Shown here one piece after another: positions 21,201 to 33,453 of a stretch of 64,000 nucleotides of DNA. The DNA lies in the NCBI GenBank assembly GCA_030272155.1, contig CP126200.1:992001-1056000 (forward strand), read 5' to 3'. Position 1 is the first letter of the stretch; every line of letters starts with the position of its first letter. The translations under genes were made by a program, and so were the position numbers. The notes under the pieces were generated by a model. It saw nothing but the letters and a program-made list of their open reading frames with translations, did not search any database and was not told the origin of the DNA. This DNA comes from Tetradesmus obliquus (taxonomy: Eukaryota > Chlorophyta > Chlorophyceae > Sphaeropleales > Scenedesmaceae).

Positions 21201-22219
21201 TAATGGCAATTGCTCTTAATATACATAAGTTGGGGTGGCCGTTTGTGTATTGCCTGTCATGGCACCGAGCTGTGTGCCATTTCTACTCTGCGCATATGTG
21301 CTGGCAGAGTTATGCTGCTGCGGCAGCAACCTGCACATTGCACGTGGTCTGAGCTGCGTGCAGCGTGCACAGATGGCGTGCAAGTTTGATGGCAGGACTG
21401 CGCAACAAGTGTAAGCAAGTTATTGCCAGCGACCCAGGCAGACAAGGCATTTCTGTGCAACCATTTACACATTGTCGGGCACTTCAAACAGCAACAAATG
21501 TTGCTGTACTGGCTGAGCATGCATGCCCTAGGGGCTTGATCCGCCTGCCCCATAACCTGCGCCAACCACCCGGCAACCCACTGCCATGGTGGCAGTGGTG
21601 GTGAACAGATTCTTTTGGGGAGGCCAGAATACAGGCAAAAGCATGCACGACAACGGCTGAAATGCAGCAAGCAGCACCTGCTGCCAGAGATGCGAGCAAC
21701 ACGCCCAGCCCACCGGCCGTTTGCCATGACAAGCATGCTGTGTGCCATCACGGCAATGCAATGGCTGTTGACACCCCAACAAAAATGGGCAGCCTGCACA
21801 AATTCCATACAGTGCAAGAAGCAGCATCTGCGCAGCCGATGCAGTCACTGCCAATCAGCTGCCACTGGCGGTTGCAAAGCAGCAACCGCCATATCTATCA
21901 ATCAACAATCTAAAACCTGGACAGCAACTTCCAACACCCTAGGGGCCTGCAAATAAGGCAACCGCAGAACACAATCAAACAATGGATATGCATGCATCCA
22001 TGCCTGCAGCGCGGCCACCTGCAGGTGCCTTGCAACTGCAGCAGCACTGCAACCTGCATGTAACACCTGACAAGTTTACGCCACTGGCGAGAGGGCCTCT
22101 TGACACTGTGCTTTACTGCCACGGCTACCGCGCGACACAACCAGACGGCCCCTGCACACCTGCTCACACCTTTCTCCTTCTGCCCTCCTGCCCATGCATC
22201 CCCATGCCACAACACTGCG
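21201..22219. other. Intergenic region between convergent genes
   Basis: About 1 kb between the stops of the CCDC77-like gene and the minus-strand RS-rich gene. No conserved frame was seen. A TGTAA motif, the usual chlorophyte polyadenylation signal, lies near 21408 and could serve the coiled-coil gene. Confidence 0.45.
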
Positions 22220-25200
22220 CTACTGCTGCTGCCTGTACACGCCATTGTATGGGTTGCCGGGAGGCGGCCCCGGAATGTTCATGCCAGGCGGCGGGGGCGG
22301 CAGCCCACCTGAGGGCGGCCCTGCTGCTGCTGCTGCCATGCCAGGGGGAGCAGGAGGAGCAGGAGGGGGAGGAGGGGGGCCTCCCTGCACACCTGCTGCT
22401 GCTGCTGCTGCTGCTGGTGGCGGAGGTGGTGCCTGCCCCATGTGGCCTGGTTGTTGCGTCATCTGCTGACCAAGTGACGGCATGCCCTGCTGCATCTGAC
22501 CAGGCGGGGGAGGCGGCCCACCCATGTGGCCTGGCGGTGGGCCGGGTGGCGGCCGCATGTGCGTCATCTGCTGGCCGGGTGACGGCACCTGACCAAAGCC
22601 GCCGCCAGGTGGCCCGGGCGGCGGCTGCATACCCGGCGGCGACTGCATGTGCTGCTGCTGCTGCTGCTGCTGTGGCGAGGGGTGCAGCTGCATACCAGGA
22701 GGGCCGCCAGGTGGGGGCCCTGGCCCCATTGGAGATGGAGCTCTAGGGGGCCCTGGTGGAGGTAGCCCACCCATTTGCTGCTGCTGCTGCTGCTGCCATG
22801 GCGGGGGCGGGCCTTGCTGCTGCTGCTGCTGCCAAGGTGGCGGCGGACCTTGCGGCTGCTGCTGCTGCTGCCAGGGTGAGGCTGGGTGCTGCGGCAGCGG
22901 CTGCTGCTGCCAGGGTGCAGCCATGTGCTGTGGTGGCATGCCGTGTGGCGACGGCTGCTGCTGCCAGGGCGGTGGCGGCGCTTGGTGCGGTGACGGCTGC
23001 TGCTGCTGCTGGCCTGGTGGCGCCCCTGGGTGCATTGGCGGCGCCATTGGCGGCGGTACACCTGCAAACACAACACAGCACAGAAACAGGATCAAGGCAC
23101 TGGCTACCATAATCCCCTATGCACGAGGAGCAGTGGTTGCAGAGCACAAGGAGATGCATCAGCAATGCAGCAACACAGCCACGATCACTGCCTGCGCCAA
23201 GTCGGGCGCTCAAACGCCCAAAGCATTGCAACGCTGGTGCACTGCTGCTGCAGCCTCACCTGGCGCAGCAGGAGGCATCTGCGGGTGCTGCATCGGCGGC
23301 TGCTGCTGCATGCCAGGGGCCCCGGGTGGCGGCCTGAAGCCTGGCGGCAGTGCAGGCGGCATCGGAGGAGGCCCGGGTGGCAGCGGCATGCCTGGCGGGG
23401 AGAAAGGCCCTGCACAATTGTATGCAGGAGTGAGTATGTTTATGTGGATGACAGCAAGAAATTTGACGTAGAAGAGTTTGGCGGCGGGTGACAATCGGGG
23501 ACCCAAATGCAGATCATGCAGCAGCCCCACAGAAGCACATCCAATGTCTTGCAGCAGACAGCTAATCAACAAAACAGAGGGGCGAGTAGCAAGAAGAGCT
23601 TCAGCAAGCTCACCTGGCGGCCCTGCCATGCCTGGCGGGGGAGGTGCTCCAGCACCACCCGCAGCAGCAGCCATGAACTGCTCGTACTGCTGCTGTTGCT
23701 GCTGCTGCTGCTGCTGCACCGCCGCCACAGCCGCCGCGTTCGCTGCTGCTGCCATGGCGTTCACATTGGGCGACTGCATTGGCACGCCTGCTGCAGACAC
23801 ACTGTACGGTGCAGAGTGGGGTGCATCAGGCCCTGCAGGGGGCAGCGGAGGCGGAGGGGGTGCCCCCCCATCACCATTTGCTGCTGCTGCTGCTGCTGCT
23901 GCTGAGTGCTCCCCAAAGTCATAATCCTGATCATCGCCTGCACCACTCTTCAGCATTGGTGGCAGCGGCGGCGGCACAAACGGCGCTGCGTCATCGCCTG
24001 CTGCTGCTGCTGCTGCTGGGGGTGGCTCGTCAGGCAGCTTGGGCTGCGGGGGTGCCAGCTTGGCTGCTGGGCGGAAGATCGCCTTGCGTATGGGCAGCAG
24101 GTTGTTCTTCTTGATCAGCAGCAGGCCGGCTGGCTTCTTTTTCTCCTCCTCAGCTGGCGCTGCTGCTGGTGCTGCTGCTGACGCCTCACTAGACTCTGTT
24201 GCTGCAGCTGGCGTCTGCTCTGCGTGTGTCGTGCCATCAGCTGCTGCCGCCTCGTCCGGTTGCTGCTCAGCGCCAGGCCCTGCTGCTGCTGCTGCAGCTG
24301 GCTTGACTATGCCCTGCTCAATCAGCTGCTGCCGCGTTGGCCCCTGCATGCAGGATGCAGCAAGGCGCACGCTCGGGTTAGTGCACTGTTAAACCAAGCA
24401 GAGCAGTGGTGCACAACAAGCAATGTTGCATATCTGCATTACAGCTGACACATGCACAGTCAGATGCACATGCAGATCCACATCACGCGCCACAATGACA
24501 GCGCTGCCCACCGTGTAGTGATGCGTGGCGGGCATCACAGCTGACAAAGACACTCAAAACATACCAACGCACATGCACATGCACATGCACAGCAGCCCCG
24601 CCCCATCGCGCCACTCACCATGTAGTCTGTTGTTGGCACGAAGCCCCCGTCTAGCTCCACCAGCTGCCTGGCCAGCGCCTGCTTCGCCTCCTGCACCTCC
24701 ACCTGCAGAGGAGAGTCGTGTTTCAGTGCATTTTGAGTTGCTCGTTTGGCAGTTTTTGCATGCGTGCCCAGAAATCGATGGCCAAGGAGGCAGAAACGTT
24801 GAGCGGCCAAGTAACATGCGCGCTGCGTTACATCCGCCAGTAGGAAAGTGCTATGCAGCATACCACCCACCTGTGCGGTGATTATGCTGTCAGCATCAAT
24901 GTCCTGGCCACCCTGCTGCTCAGCCATGGCCAGTGCAGCCGCTGTTGCCACCACAGGGGCATTCTGCTGCCTGCAGCGGTGCCAGGCCACCAGCTTGGCA
25001 TTGCTGGACACTGCCTGCAGCACCAGCGAGTAGGAGGCCCGCAGGTCCGCCACCTGGAACAGCGTGCAGGCAGCACATGCGCGGCAGCGCAGCGCAAGCA
25101 GAGTGAGCAAAAGCTGGCCGGGCACAAACATATGGGGTGTGTGGAGTGTTGCAGCACCAGCGAGTATTGAGGCCCGCAGGTCTGCCACCTGGTAGCAAAA

Positions 25201-28200
25201 AAGGATGTTGACAGGCAGCAGTGTAGTGTGCTGAGTGACGAATGTGCATAAGCTACCAGCTGACCTGAAAGCCGGCATAAGCACTGCAGGCAAATGAGCA
25301 GGAGCACAACAGACGCAAGCAGACAGCAGCACAAGGGGCACAGCCGGAGCACGGTGCCGTAGTGGTGCGCGCAGCACAGCAACAAGGCGATAGCCGCTGC
25401 CACTGCTGCTGCCAGGCTGCTGTTTGTGGCAGTGCTGAATCGGTTGCTTAATAGCGCTGCTGCTGCACGCTATTGCACGAGCAGACACTTGTGGCTGCCA
25501 ACACCTCACACCTTTTGCTGCTCTGGCGTCAGCGGCACAAACTCCGGTGCTGCTGCCGCTGCCGCTGCTGCCGCTGCTTCTGCTGCGCCTGCAGCGCCGG
25601 CTGCTGCGAAGAGTGCATCGTCGCCCAGCCCTCCCTCCTGCTGCTCCTCCTTCTGCCGCAGCAGCTCCTGCACAGCACGGGCAGCAGCACAGCAGCGCAA
25701 CAGCCACCATGTTGTCCAGCTTGTAGGTGAAACCATTTACAGGGCAGGCACACGTTTCACCAAAACGTTTGCCATGGGACCGCAGCATCTACAGCTGAAA
25801 CTTCCTGCTCCAGCTTTCTGGCATGCAGCACAGAGGTACAGAGCTCACTGCCGAAGCTCCCAGCATGTAGCACAACATACAGCTCTTTGCGCCCGCTGCC
25901 AGCTGCAATGCTTCAGATCTACAGCACAAACAGCAGAGGCAGGCACCCACCTCCATGCGCCTCTTCTTCTCTGCTTGCGCAGCAGCAATGCGCAGCTCAG
26001 ACGGCATCTCATCCTGCTGCTGCTGCGCAGTCCTGCCACTGCCGCCAGTCCAGCCTGCCGGCTGCGCTGCCGCTGCTGCTGCCATCGCTGCAGAGACAGC
26101 TGCCTGGCCAACACCTGCAGCAGCGCTGCCGGATAAGCCAGCAGCAGTCTGCGCAGCCAGCATTGCAGCGTGCGGCACAGCACCTGTGCTTGGTGCTGCT
26201 GCAAACAGCGGCGCTGCCTGGCTGTGCTGCTGCATGCCTGCAGCAGCAAACAGTGCTTCAGGAGCAATTAGCGGGGCACCTTGGGGCGCACCTGCCTGCT
26301 GGGGAGCTTGCTGCACCGGCTGGCTCCACCTGCAGAAAGGCAACAGCAAGAAACAGGCAGGAACATGGATGGTGTGACAAGCTAGCAACAAAAGCAGGCA
26401 CGAGGCAGGCCAGGCATGGTTGCGAGAGCAAGCATAAGACAGAAAGCACATGCCATTACACACAGGCTCAGATACATCAGGTATGCAGAATAAGGAAGGG
26501 GAGCAAAGCACGACCAACAAGCGGAGGTAGGTGTTAGTGCTGTCAGATAGACAAGGCGAGCACAGCACAGCAAAGGACAGGAATTAATGCAGTGCAGGCT
26601 GCCTGGCCTCACCTGCTTTGCTGTGGGGCGGACAAGTCGGCAGCAAATGACGCAGCAGCAGCTGCCACCGCTGCAGCAGCATCAGCCTCAGTGGGTGGAG
26701 GCCCAAACCTGCTGCGCTTGCGCACAGCAGCATCAGAAGGTGATGTAATCTGCTCTGCTGCTTGCCGCTTGCCAGCTGCGGCATCTGCTGCTCCTGCCTC
26801 TGCCTCTGCTGCTGCTTCTGCTGCTTCATCTCCTGCTGCCGGCTCTACCGGTTGCATCTCAACATCCTCATCGCCTGCTGCTGCAGCAGCAGCGCCTTCA
26901 GGCTGCTGCTGCTGCTGCTGCTCCTGCTGCTGCTCCTGCTGCTCTTCTGCAGCAGGCTCCCCTGCTGCCTGATCCGCTGCTGTAGCAGCTTCACCAGCTG
27001 CTGCTGTTTCTGCATCATGAACTGCACCTCCTGCTGCATCATCATCACCAGCAGCAGCGTCCCCAGCATCTTTCCCGCTGCTGTGCCTGCTGCTGCTGCT
27101 TCCTGACCTGTCACGCTTGCCTGCTGGGCTGGCGCTCTGCTTTCGCTCTTTCCTGCCCCTGCTGCTGCTGCGCTTGCGCTCCCTGCTTGCGCTGCGCTTC
27201 CTGTCTCTGCTGCTGCTGCGCTTGCGCCCCCTGCTGCCTGACCTTTCGCGCTTGCCTGCAGGGCTAGTGCTTGGCTTTCGCTCCTTCCTGCCCCTGCTGC
27301 TGCTGCGCTTCCTGTCTCTGCTGCTGCTGCGCTTGCGCTGCTGCTTGCGCTCCCTGCTGCTGCTGCGCGCGCGCCGCACAGGGCTGCTAGCTTTCTTCCT
27401 GTCCCTGCTGCGAGACCTGTCCTTTGCCTGCCTGCTGCTGCGCGGCTTAGGGCTCGGGCTGCGCCGTTTCATTGCAGGACTAGGGCTCCTGCGCTTCCTT
27501 GCAGGAGAGGGGCTGCGGCGTCTCCTGATAGGGCTGGGGCTAGGGCTGCGCCGTTTCTTGGCAGGACTGGGGCTGCGGCGGCGCCTGACAGGACTCGCAG
27601 CACGCCGCTTCCTTGCAGGACTAGGGCTGCGCCGCTTCCTTGCAGGACTAGTGCTAGGCCTGCGCCGCCGGGCAGGGCTGGGGCTACGCTGCTTCCTCCT
27701 CACAGGGCTGGGACTGCGCCTCTTCCTTGCAGGACTGCTGCTGCGGCCAGCCCTGCCCTTGCCCCTGCCCCTGCTGCTACTCCTGGCGCGTGCTGCTTTG
27801 CGAGCAGAGCTGGGAGAGGCCTTACGGGTGCTGGCCTTGCGGCCTCTGCTGCGGCTGCGGCTCTTGCTTTTGCTCTTGCTGCGGCGGCGGCGCGCGGCGC
27901 TGCTGCTGCGCTTGCGCCTGCTGCTGCCGCTGGCCTTCTTGTCGCTCTTTCGAGCGTCCCTGCTCTTGCTGCGGCTGCAGCTGCTGTTCTTGCTGCGGTG
28001 CTTTGTGCGCTCCCTGCTGCGGCTGCGGCGGGACTTGCCGTCACCACGCTTCAGCTTCTTGTCTTTCTCCTCCTCGCCCTTGCTTGGGCTCTTCTCCCGC
28101 TGCTTTTCCTTTCCGGGTGTGCTGTCCTTGTCTGAACCCTCATCGCTGCTGCTGTCTGCTGGTGGTGCTGCATCTGCTGACTTTGCTTCATCTCCTGCTT

Positions 28201-28339
28201 CTGAGCCAGCACGCTCTGCTGAAGGTTCCCTGGAGTGCTTTGAACCATCCTGCGCGCTGTTCACATCAGCACTGCCAGATGCTGCAGGTGACTGCTGCTC
28301 CTTGCCATTAAATACTGGGCTGCCCGAATCAGTGGTCAT
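22220..28339 (-). CDS. Large RS-rich/proline-rich nuclear protein, probably pre-mRNA processing
   Basis: Eight exons (28339-26613, 26329-25951, 25667-25512, 25053-24871, 24702-24619, 24343-23614, 23409-23260, 23061-22220) join in phase to 1416 codons. Residues ~100-430 are an arginine/serine domain with tandem RKRRSPSPARKR-type repeats, typical of splicing factors. An acidic Ala/Gln region follows, then the basic motif KRSRFGPPPTEADA. Next are helical blocks (ELRIAAAQAEKKRRMEELLR, VADLRASYSLVLQAVSSNAK, ARQLVELDGGFVPTTDYM) and a lysine-rich patch (KKPAGLLLIKKNNLLPIRKA). The last ~400 residues are Pro/Gly/Met/Gln-rich. No RRM, SURP, zinc finger or helicase was seen, and I could not name the family. 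A nuclear, spliceosome-associated role is inferred only from the RS and proline-rich composition. The start was taken as the first Met of the open frame with sensible composition; an upstream exon is possible. Confidence 0.7.
25130..25196 (-). repeat. Copy of the acceptor/5' part of exon 4 of the RS-rich gene
   Basis: A CTACCAG acceptor followed by VADLRAS, then diverging (real exon: VADLRASYSLVLQAV from 25053). Offset about 141 bp upstream in the gene. Confidence 0.9.
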
Positions 28340-29507
28340 GCTGAGCAAACCGGCCTGCAGCATCACACATGGACAGCAGCAGCATGAGCAGCAGCAGTAG
28401 GAACAGCAGCACAGTACAGTATTGGCGGGCTGCACGAGGTAGCACGCATCACGCGCTACGGTAATGCTGTTTTAAATATACCATTTACTCCATTCTTGCA
28501 GGCTGTTGATGATCACCTGTGCCCTGTTGCCTCGCTATCACCTCGTGGTGAGCGACCTGCCCAAGTGCTTTGGCTGCCAACCTCGCGAATGTATGGTCAG
28601 GCTCTACAAACATACATGTCAGTGGCGTTGAGTGCAGATCAGAGTGGTCTGATGGGTGAGACACTGATAGCTCCCTGAGCAGCAGCAAAAGCTGCGCAAT
28701 CTCATCAGCCCGCTTCCCTGACTAAACATGCACGGAACGTGGTGAAATTTGTGCTGAAAGGTAGATCAGATGGAGTGGCTGGAATGCAGTTGTCATCCTG
28801 TGAAAGTAACAGGGCTTTGAGCACCTGCAACAGGTGCTTCTGGTGAGGGTGCCCAAGATGATCATCCAGCAGTGCAAGGCCGCGAATGGCTATCAAGTGT
28901 CATCACCTCCTCCTATGCGCTACTGGCACAACCCATGGCGCCCGGACCAGCGCAATGCACTGCACTGGCAGGAGTTACTTCTCGTGTGCTTTGTCTAGAC
29001 AAGCCAGCACCCCCCTGCAGCACCACGGCGCATGTAGCGGTACAAAGGCTAACACCACCTAGTTTGAGCATGCCTCCATGGATACATACTGCCGCACTGC
29101 CCACTCATCGACTGTACGACGCTGTCTGCTCAGGCTGGGCATCAGGCCTCAGCTGCAAGACCCTCCTGTTCAAGTTTGTGCACAGCCCTGCACGACACAG
29201 ATCAGCTACTGAATACTCTTCTGTATCGCCTGCTTTAGACGTGGCAAACATAGCCCCCGTCAGAAGGTTACGGTGTCAAGCTGGTGAGCACTCTCCAACA
29301 TGTGTCAGGTGATAAGTGACTATCGAGTTGCTGTCACCTGCTTGTCTGCGCTCGTGCATCATCTAGACGTAGTCGTTCTCACTGCTTTTGCGCATGTACT
29401 GGCCGTGTTTCATCAACGACTCTTCTGCACTTGCGAGTGGGATTGCACCTCGTGAAAGCCCTACTGCTTGCCCGGCCCCACGTGCATCTGTGCATGCACG
29501 CTGATGA
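28340..29507. other. Divergent intergenic region RS-rich gene/ERCC1
   Basis: About 1.2 kb between two start codons. Open frames exist (for example a 146-codon frame at 28872-29312) but have no recognisable family or composition. The region presumably contains both promoters. Confidence 0.45.
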
Positions 29508-30417
29508 ATGAGCGACTTTAGCTTTGTCACAGAAAGTTCACAGATTCGACGCAACCCGGGCGGCTCTTCTCAGCAGCAACAGTGAGTGCTGCTGTTGCTG
29601 TTGCGCTGCTGCTGTTGCCAGTGTTGCAGTTCAAAACTCAATCGCAGCAGCAGCAGCAGCAGCAGCACACCTCATCACGCGGTCACCGTGCTTAGGCAAC
29701 TCCTGGGCCTCTTTGATGCCTTTCAATGCTTTGCAGGCAAGACCCCGCCAGCAATCCGCCAGGCAATGGAGCAGCGGAAGCAGCAGCAGGCGCAGCTGCA
29801 GGAGCAGCAGCTGCGCCACGCATGCGCATTGCTCTCCCAAGCTTCCGTGAGGTGGGTTGCAGCAGCTCGCAGCCTCTTGTACTACTATTCCTCCTCGCAT
29901 GCTGTCTCGCTGCTTCTGTTGGTTGACCGTGCTGACAAGCAATGCTGTACTGCTCAGTTTCCAGGCTATTTTGTACCACCGCTCTACTCTTTGTGCCTGC
30001 CTTTGCTGCTATTTGACTGGCCTCCAGGTGCAAGCAGCGCAGCGGCCATCTGCACCGCCCACTGCCTTCCAACCAGGGTTCCTGAACAGGCAGCAGGCAG
30101 GAGGGCAGCAGCAGCAGCAGCAGCATGTTCCATTGGGCCCTGGAGCTCAGGCAGGCAATGCAGGTGCGCAGCAGCAGCCAAGTGCGGCATGGCCATGCTG
30201 CTAGCTTCCTCTGTACCTGATGTGGCCGCGCCCCAAATCGTGAGGCAATTGTAATATGCTAGTTTTTGGTGTAGCTGGCTGCTCCGCTGTGGCAGATGGA
30301 GCATGCAACTGTCCTCCCGTTAGAAACGCAGAGTATATGTGCCTCACTATGTTGATTCCCTTGCTCGTTTCCTGCAGGCATGCCTGGCGTCTCAGGCCCT
30401 GGCCGACCGACAGACCC

Positions 30418-30455
<38 letters not shown>

Positions 30456-31456
30456 TCTACAGCAACACGTTCTATAGCAGAGGTGCAGCAGCAGACGCTG
30501 CAGGTGGCTCTGGCAGCGCAGTAGCAGGCGCTGGCATGGGTTTGAACATGGCACTGCCACGCTACAACCAGACAGCAGCAGGCGCAGCGGGTGCAGCGGC
30601 ACCCATTGGTGTGGCAAGGGTTGCGGTGCCTGCTGCTGCTGGTGCTGCTGGTGGCGCAGCAGCAGCAGCAGCAGGTGCAGCTGCTGGTGGTGCTGCACAG
30701 AGGGCGCCAGCTGCGCAGGTGCGCTTACTGATGGCACATCTTCTGTTGGTAAATGCACCTGACACGTGCAGCAGCTGGGCATTTTCTTGTCAATCCAGCA
30801 GACCTGGCTTGCTGGCCAAATGCCATGCGGTTGCTCAGCAATCCTGCAGGAGCGTGGATGCACCTGCACACGCACGGTAAAGGGCCCGGTTGATGCCACA
30901 CTGTGCCGTATGTAGTGGTGCCTGCAACTGCCAGCTTCACAACCTCTCTTTCTTCACACCTCTGGCACTCTGGCACTTTGGCACTCTGGCACAGTATTAC
31001 AGTAGTACTGTTGCCCTTGCACGCTCTGTCTGCAGGCTGCGCCGCTGAATGCTGTGCTGGTGAGTCAGCGGCAGCAGGGCAACCCGGTGCTCAAGCAGCT
31101 GCGGGGAGTGCGCTGGGCATTCAATGATGGCCTCGTGCCTGACTTCCTGTGCGGGGCCAACACCGCAGTGCTATTTCTCAGCCTCAGGTACAAGCAGGCC
31201 CTGCTGCGTCACTGCACTTGGGTGCATGCATGTCGCTCGTGCTATGCCAGCTGCTCGCCAGTTTGCCGGTTCTGCTACATGCACCCGTCATTGCTGTACA
31301 GCAAAACTGATCGGTATGATTCATTCATGCTGTACGTGTACGTGTGCCACGACCGCTTCTGAATCGCTGCATGTCTGGCAAGGTACTACCTGCTGCAGCC
31401 GGAGTGCATCCTGCACCGCCTGGCTGCAAACAGCGCAACCATGATGTGTGCACCTG

Positions 31457-31495
<39 letters not shown>

Positions 31496-33108
31496 GCTGC
31501 ACCCCTTCTGGCCAGGTACCACCTGCTGCAGCCGGAGTACATCCTGCACCGCCTGGCCGCCGTGCAGCGCGCGTACCGGCTGCTGGTGCTGCTGCTGCTG
31601 GTTGATGTGGAAGAAGTAGTCAAGCCGCTGCAGGAGCTGCACAGGGCGGCGCTGGGCGCGGACGCGGTGCTCATCTGCGCATGGAGCAACGAGGTGGGCA
31701 CAGCAATGTCAAGGGAGATGGCAAAGGAGTTGACTGATAAGCTGCATGGGCAGTAACACAGCAGCAACAAGCGAGGCATGCTGAACTGTTGAGCTACACC
31801 AACCATCAAGGAGTTGTACGCACTGCACAGCATCGTTAATTAAGTGTCTGCAGCAAAGCAGACCTGGCTGCTGGCTACTTGCTGCAAATTATTTTGTTCA
31901 TGCCCCCTGTTCTGCTCCGCCGCCCTCCTTGCGGCCCTCCCACCCCTGCAGGAGTGTGCGCGCTACATGAACACGCTCTAATGGCATATCAAAGTACCCC
32001 TGTCTGCTGCCTTGATGCTGCCGTGATGTCTGTTGCCATCCCACCATCATCATGCAGGAGTGTGCGCGCTACGTAGAGACGCTCAAGGCGTACGAGAACA
32101 AGCCGGCCTCCTCCATCATGGAGCAGCGCGACACTGACTACCTGGGGCGGCTCACGGGGGCGCTGACCGCTATCAGGGGCGTCAACAGGTGGGGCTGACT
32201 TTGCGTGTGTGACTGCGGTTGCAGGCCGAGCTGTATGCGGTGCTTGTGGGACAGCATTTGCGAGTTCTGGGGGCTGGTGCAGTAGCTAGCGGTTGCAACG
32301 CGCATGATCCAGCTCAACCCCTTGCTGCCTTGTGTGCATACATGCCTGCACTTGTGTTCGTGCCTGACTGAGGCGACGACCATGCCGGGCAGTAGCTGGC
32401 ATGCAGGAGTAATGTGTTTTTGCTGCTTGCACTGTTTTGGGCCTCAGGAGTGATGTGTTATTGTTGCCTGCACTGTCTTCTTCCTGCAGGAGTGACGGTT
32501 TTAGCTTTGCTGAGGCAGTACTTGGCATGCAGGAGTGATGCATTCTTGCTGCCTGCGCTCTTTTGCTCCTGCAGGAGTGACGCCTTCAGCCAGGCCAGTC
32601 GCTTCGGCAGCCTGGCCGAGGCCATGCAGGCTGACGTGGAAGCCTTTGCTGCCATCCCAGGCCTATTGGAATCACATGTTCTTGCTGAATGCACTGCTGT
32701 GTTATTGCAGGAGTGATGCTTTTAGCTTTGCCAGCCGCTTTGGCAGCCTGGCTGAGGCAATGCAGGCTGATGCAGCAGGTGGCATGCAGGAGTGACGTGT
32801 TTGGGTGCTGCCTGCACTGTCTGCCTGCACTTTGTCCTGCAGGAGTGATGCGTTCAGCCTGGCCAGCCGCTTTGGCAGCCTGGCTGAGGCCATGCAGGCT
32901 GACGTGGAGGCATTTGCTGCCATACCAGGCCTGGGCCCTGTGAAGGCAAAGAGGCTGGCGGATGCCTTCAGCCAGCCCTTCAAACGCAGCCTGGCAGGAG
33001 GGGTGCAGGCGCCTGCTGCTGCTGCTGCTGCTGCTGCTGGTGGTGGTGGTCGTGACGGCAGTGCTGGGGCAGCTGCAGCTGGTAGTGCGGCAGCGAGTGA
33101 GGGTGCAG

Positions 33109-33149
<41 letters not shown>

Positions 33150-33434
33150 GAAGAGCAACAGCAAGCAGAGGAAGAGGCGGACCTTAATCTACACTCTGCA
33201 GATGCAGATGATGCAGATGCAGCTATGGGTGCTGCTGCTGGAGAGCAGGAGGATACAGGAGAGGAGGAGGAGGAAGAAGAAGAGCCTGAAGCTGCTGCTG
33301 ATGTGCTAGATGCTGCTGTTGATGGCACGGATGCGGCTGAAATGCATGGGCGGCAGGCGCGTGGCGAGTTTCTGCCACTGCCTCCTCAGGATGATGAGTA
33401 TGGCTGTGATGATGAGCTGCTGGAGGAGTTTTGA
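29508..33434 (+). CDS. ERCC1: ERCC1/Rad10 DNA excision-repair protein
   Basis: Eight exons (29508-29581, 29737-29851, 30028-30163, 30378-30718, 31036-31187, 31516-31693, 32058-32188, 32843-33434) join in phase to 572 codons. ERCC1 pairs with XPF in a structure-specific nuclease for nucleotide-excision and crosslink repair. The central domain is unmistakable: NPVLKQLRGVRWAFNDGLVP, CGANTAVLFLSLRYHLLQPE, then YVETLKAYENKPASSIMEQ. The helix-hairpin-helix pair follows (FGSLAEAMQADVEAFAAIPG, LGPVKAKRLADAF). The first ~220 residues are Gln/Ala/Pro/Gly-rich with one conserved-looking RMRIALPSFREV motif. The ~130 residues after the HhH domain are poly-Ala, poly-Gln and acidic (ending DDELLEEF) and are absent from animal ERCC1. 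Introns 5, 6 and 7 contain copies of the exon edges. Confidence 0.95.
31374..31430 (+). repeat. Copy of the acceptor/5' part of ERCC1 exon 6
   Basis: TCTGGCAAG acceptor followed by YYLLQPECILHRLAA, against YHLLQPEYILHRLAA in the real exon at 31516. Offset 133 bp. Confidence 0.93.
31457..31493. repeat. (CTG)n microsatellite in ERCC1 intron 5
   Basis: About 12 uninterrupted CTG units between the copied and the real exon 6 acceptors. Confidence 0.95.
31944..31975 (+). repeat. Copy of the acceptor/5' part of ERCC1 exon 7
   Basis: CCCTGCAG then GAGTGTGCGCGCTACATG..., with exon start at 31952 against the real start at 32058. Offset 106 bp. The copy diverges and hits TAA within ten codons. Confidence 0.9.
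32403..32842 (+). repeat. Array of ERCC1 exon 8 acceptors, partly 42-bp periodic
   Basis: The junction GCAG/GAGTGA (real exon start 32843) recurs with starts at 32407, 32448, 32490, 32533, 32575, 32711 and 32790. The first five are spaced 41-43 bp. The copies at 32575 and 32711 extend far into the exon (SDAFSQASRFGSLAEAMQAD and FASRFGSLAEAMQAD). They lack the downstream GPVKAK hairpin and have no donor. Confidence 0.93.
33111..33147 (+). repeat. (CAG)n repeat encoding poly-Gln in the ERCC1 tail
   Basis: About 12 CAG codons in the C-terminal extension of ERCC1, after the helix-hairpin-helix domain. Confidence 0.95.
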
Positions 33435-33448
33435 TGCCCTGCAGCGGC

Positions 33449-33453
33449 TGTAA
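33449..33453 (+). terminator. Possible polyadenylation signal of ERCC1
   Basis: TGTAA, the usual chlorophyte poly(A) signal, lies 15 nt after the ERCC1 stop codon. Short, so occurrence by chance cannot be excluded. Confidence 0.4.

Noticed and set aside
22647..24392. Long plus-strand Cys- and Gly-rich open frames
   Set aside because: They are the antisense of the Pro/Gln-rich exons of the RS-rich gene; the composition follows from CTG/GGC repeats and has no independent splice or domain support.
27117..28400. 427-codon Leu/Arg-rich plus-strand frame
   Set aside because: Exact antisense of the RS domain; Ser/Arg codons read backwards give Leu/Arg. No family resemblance.
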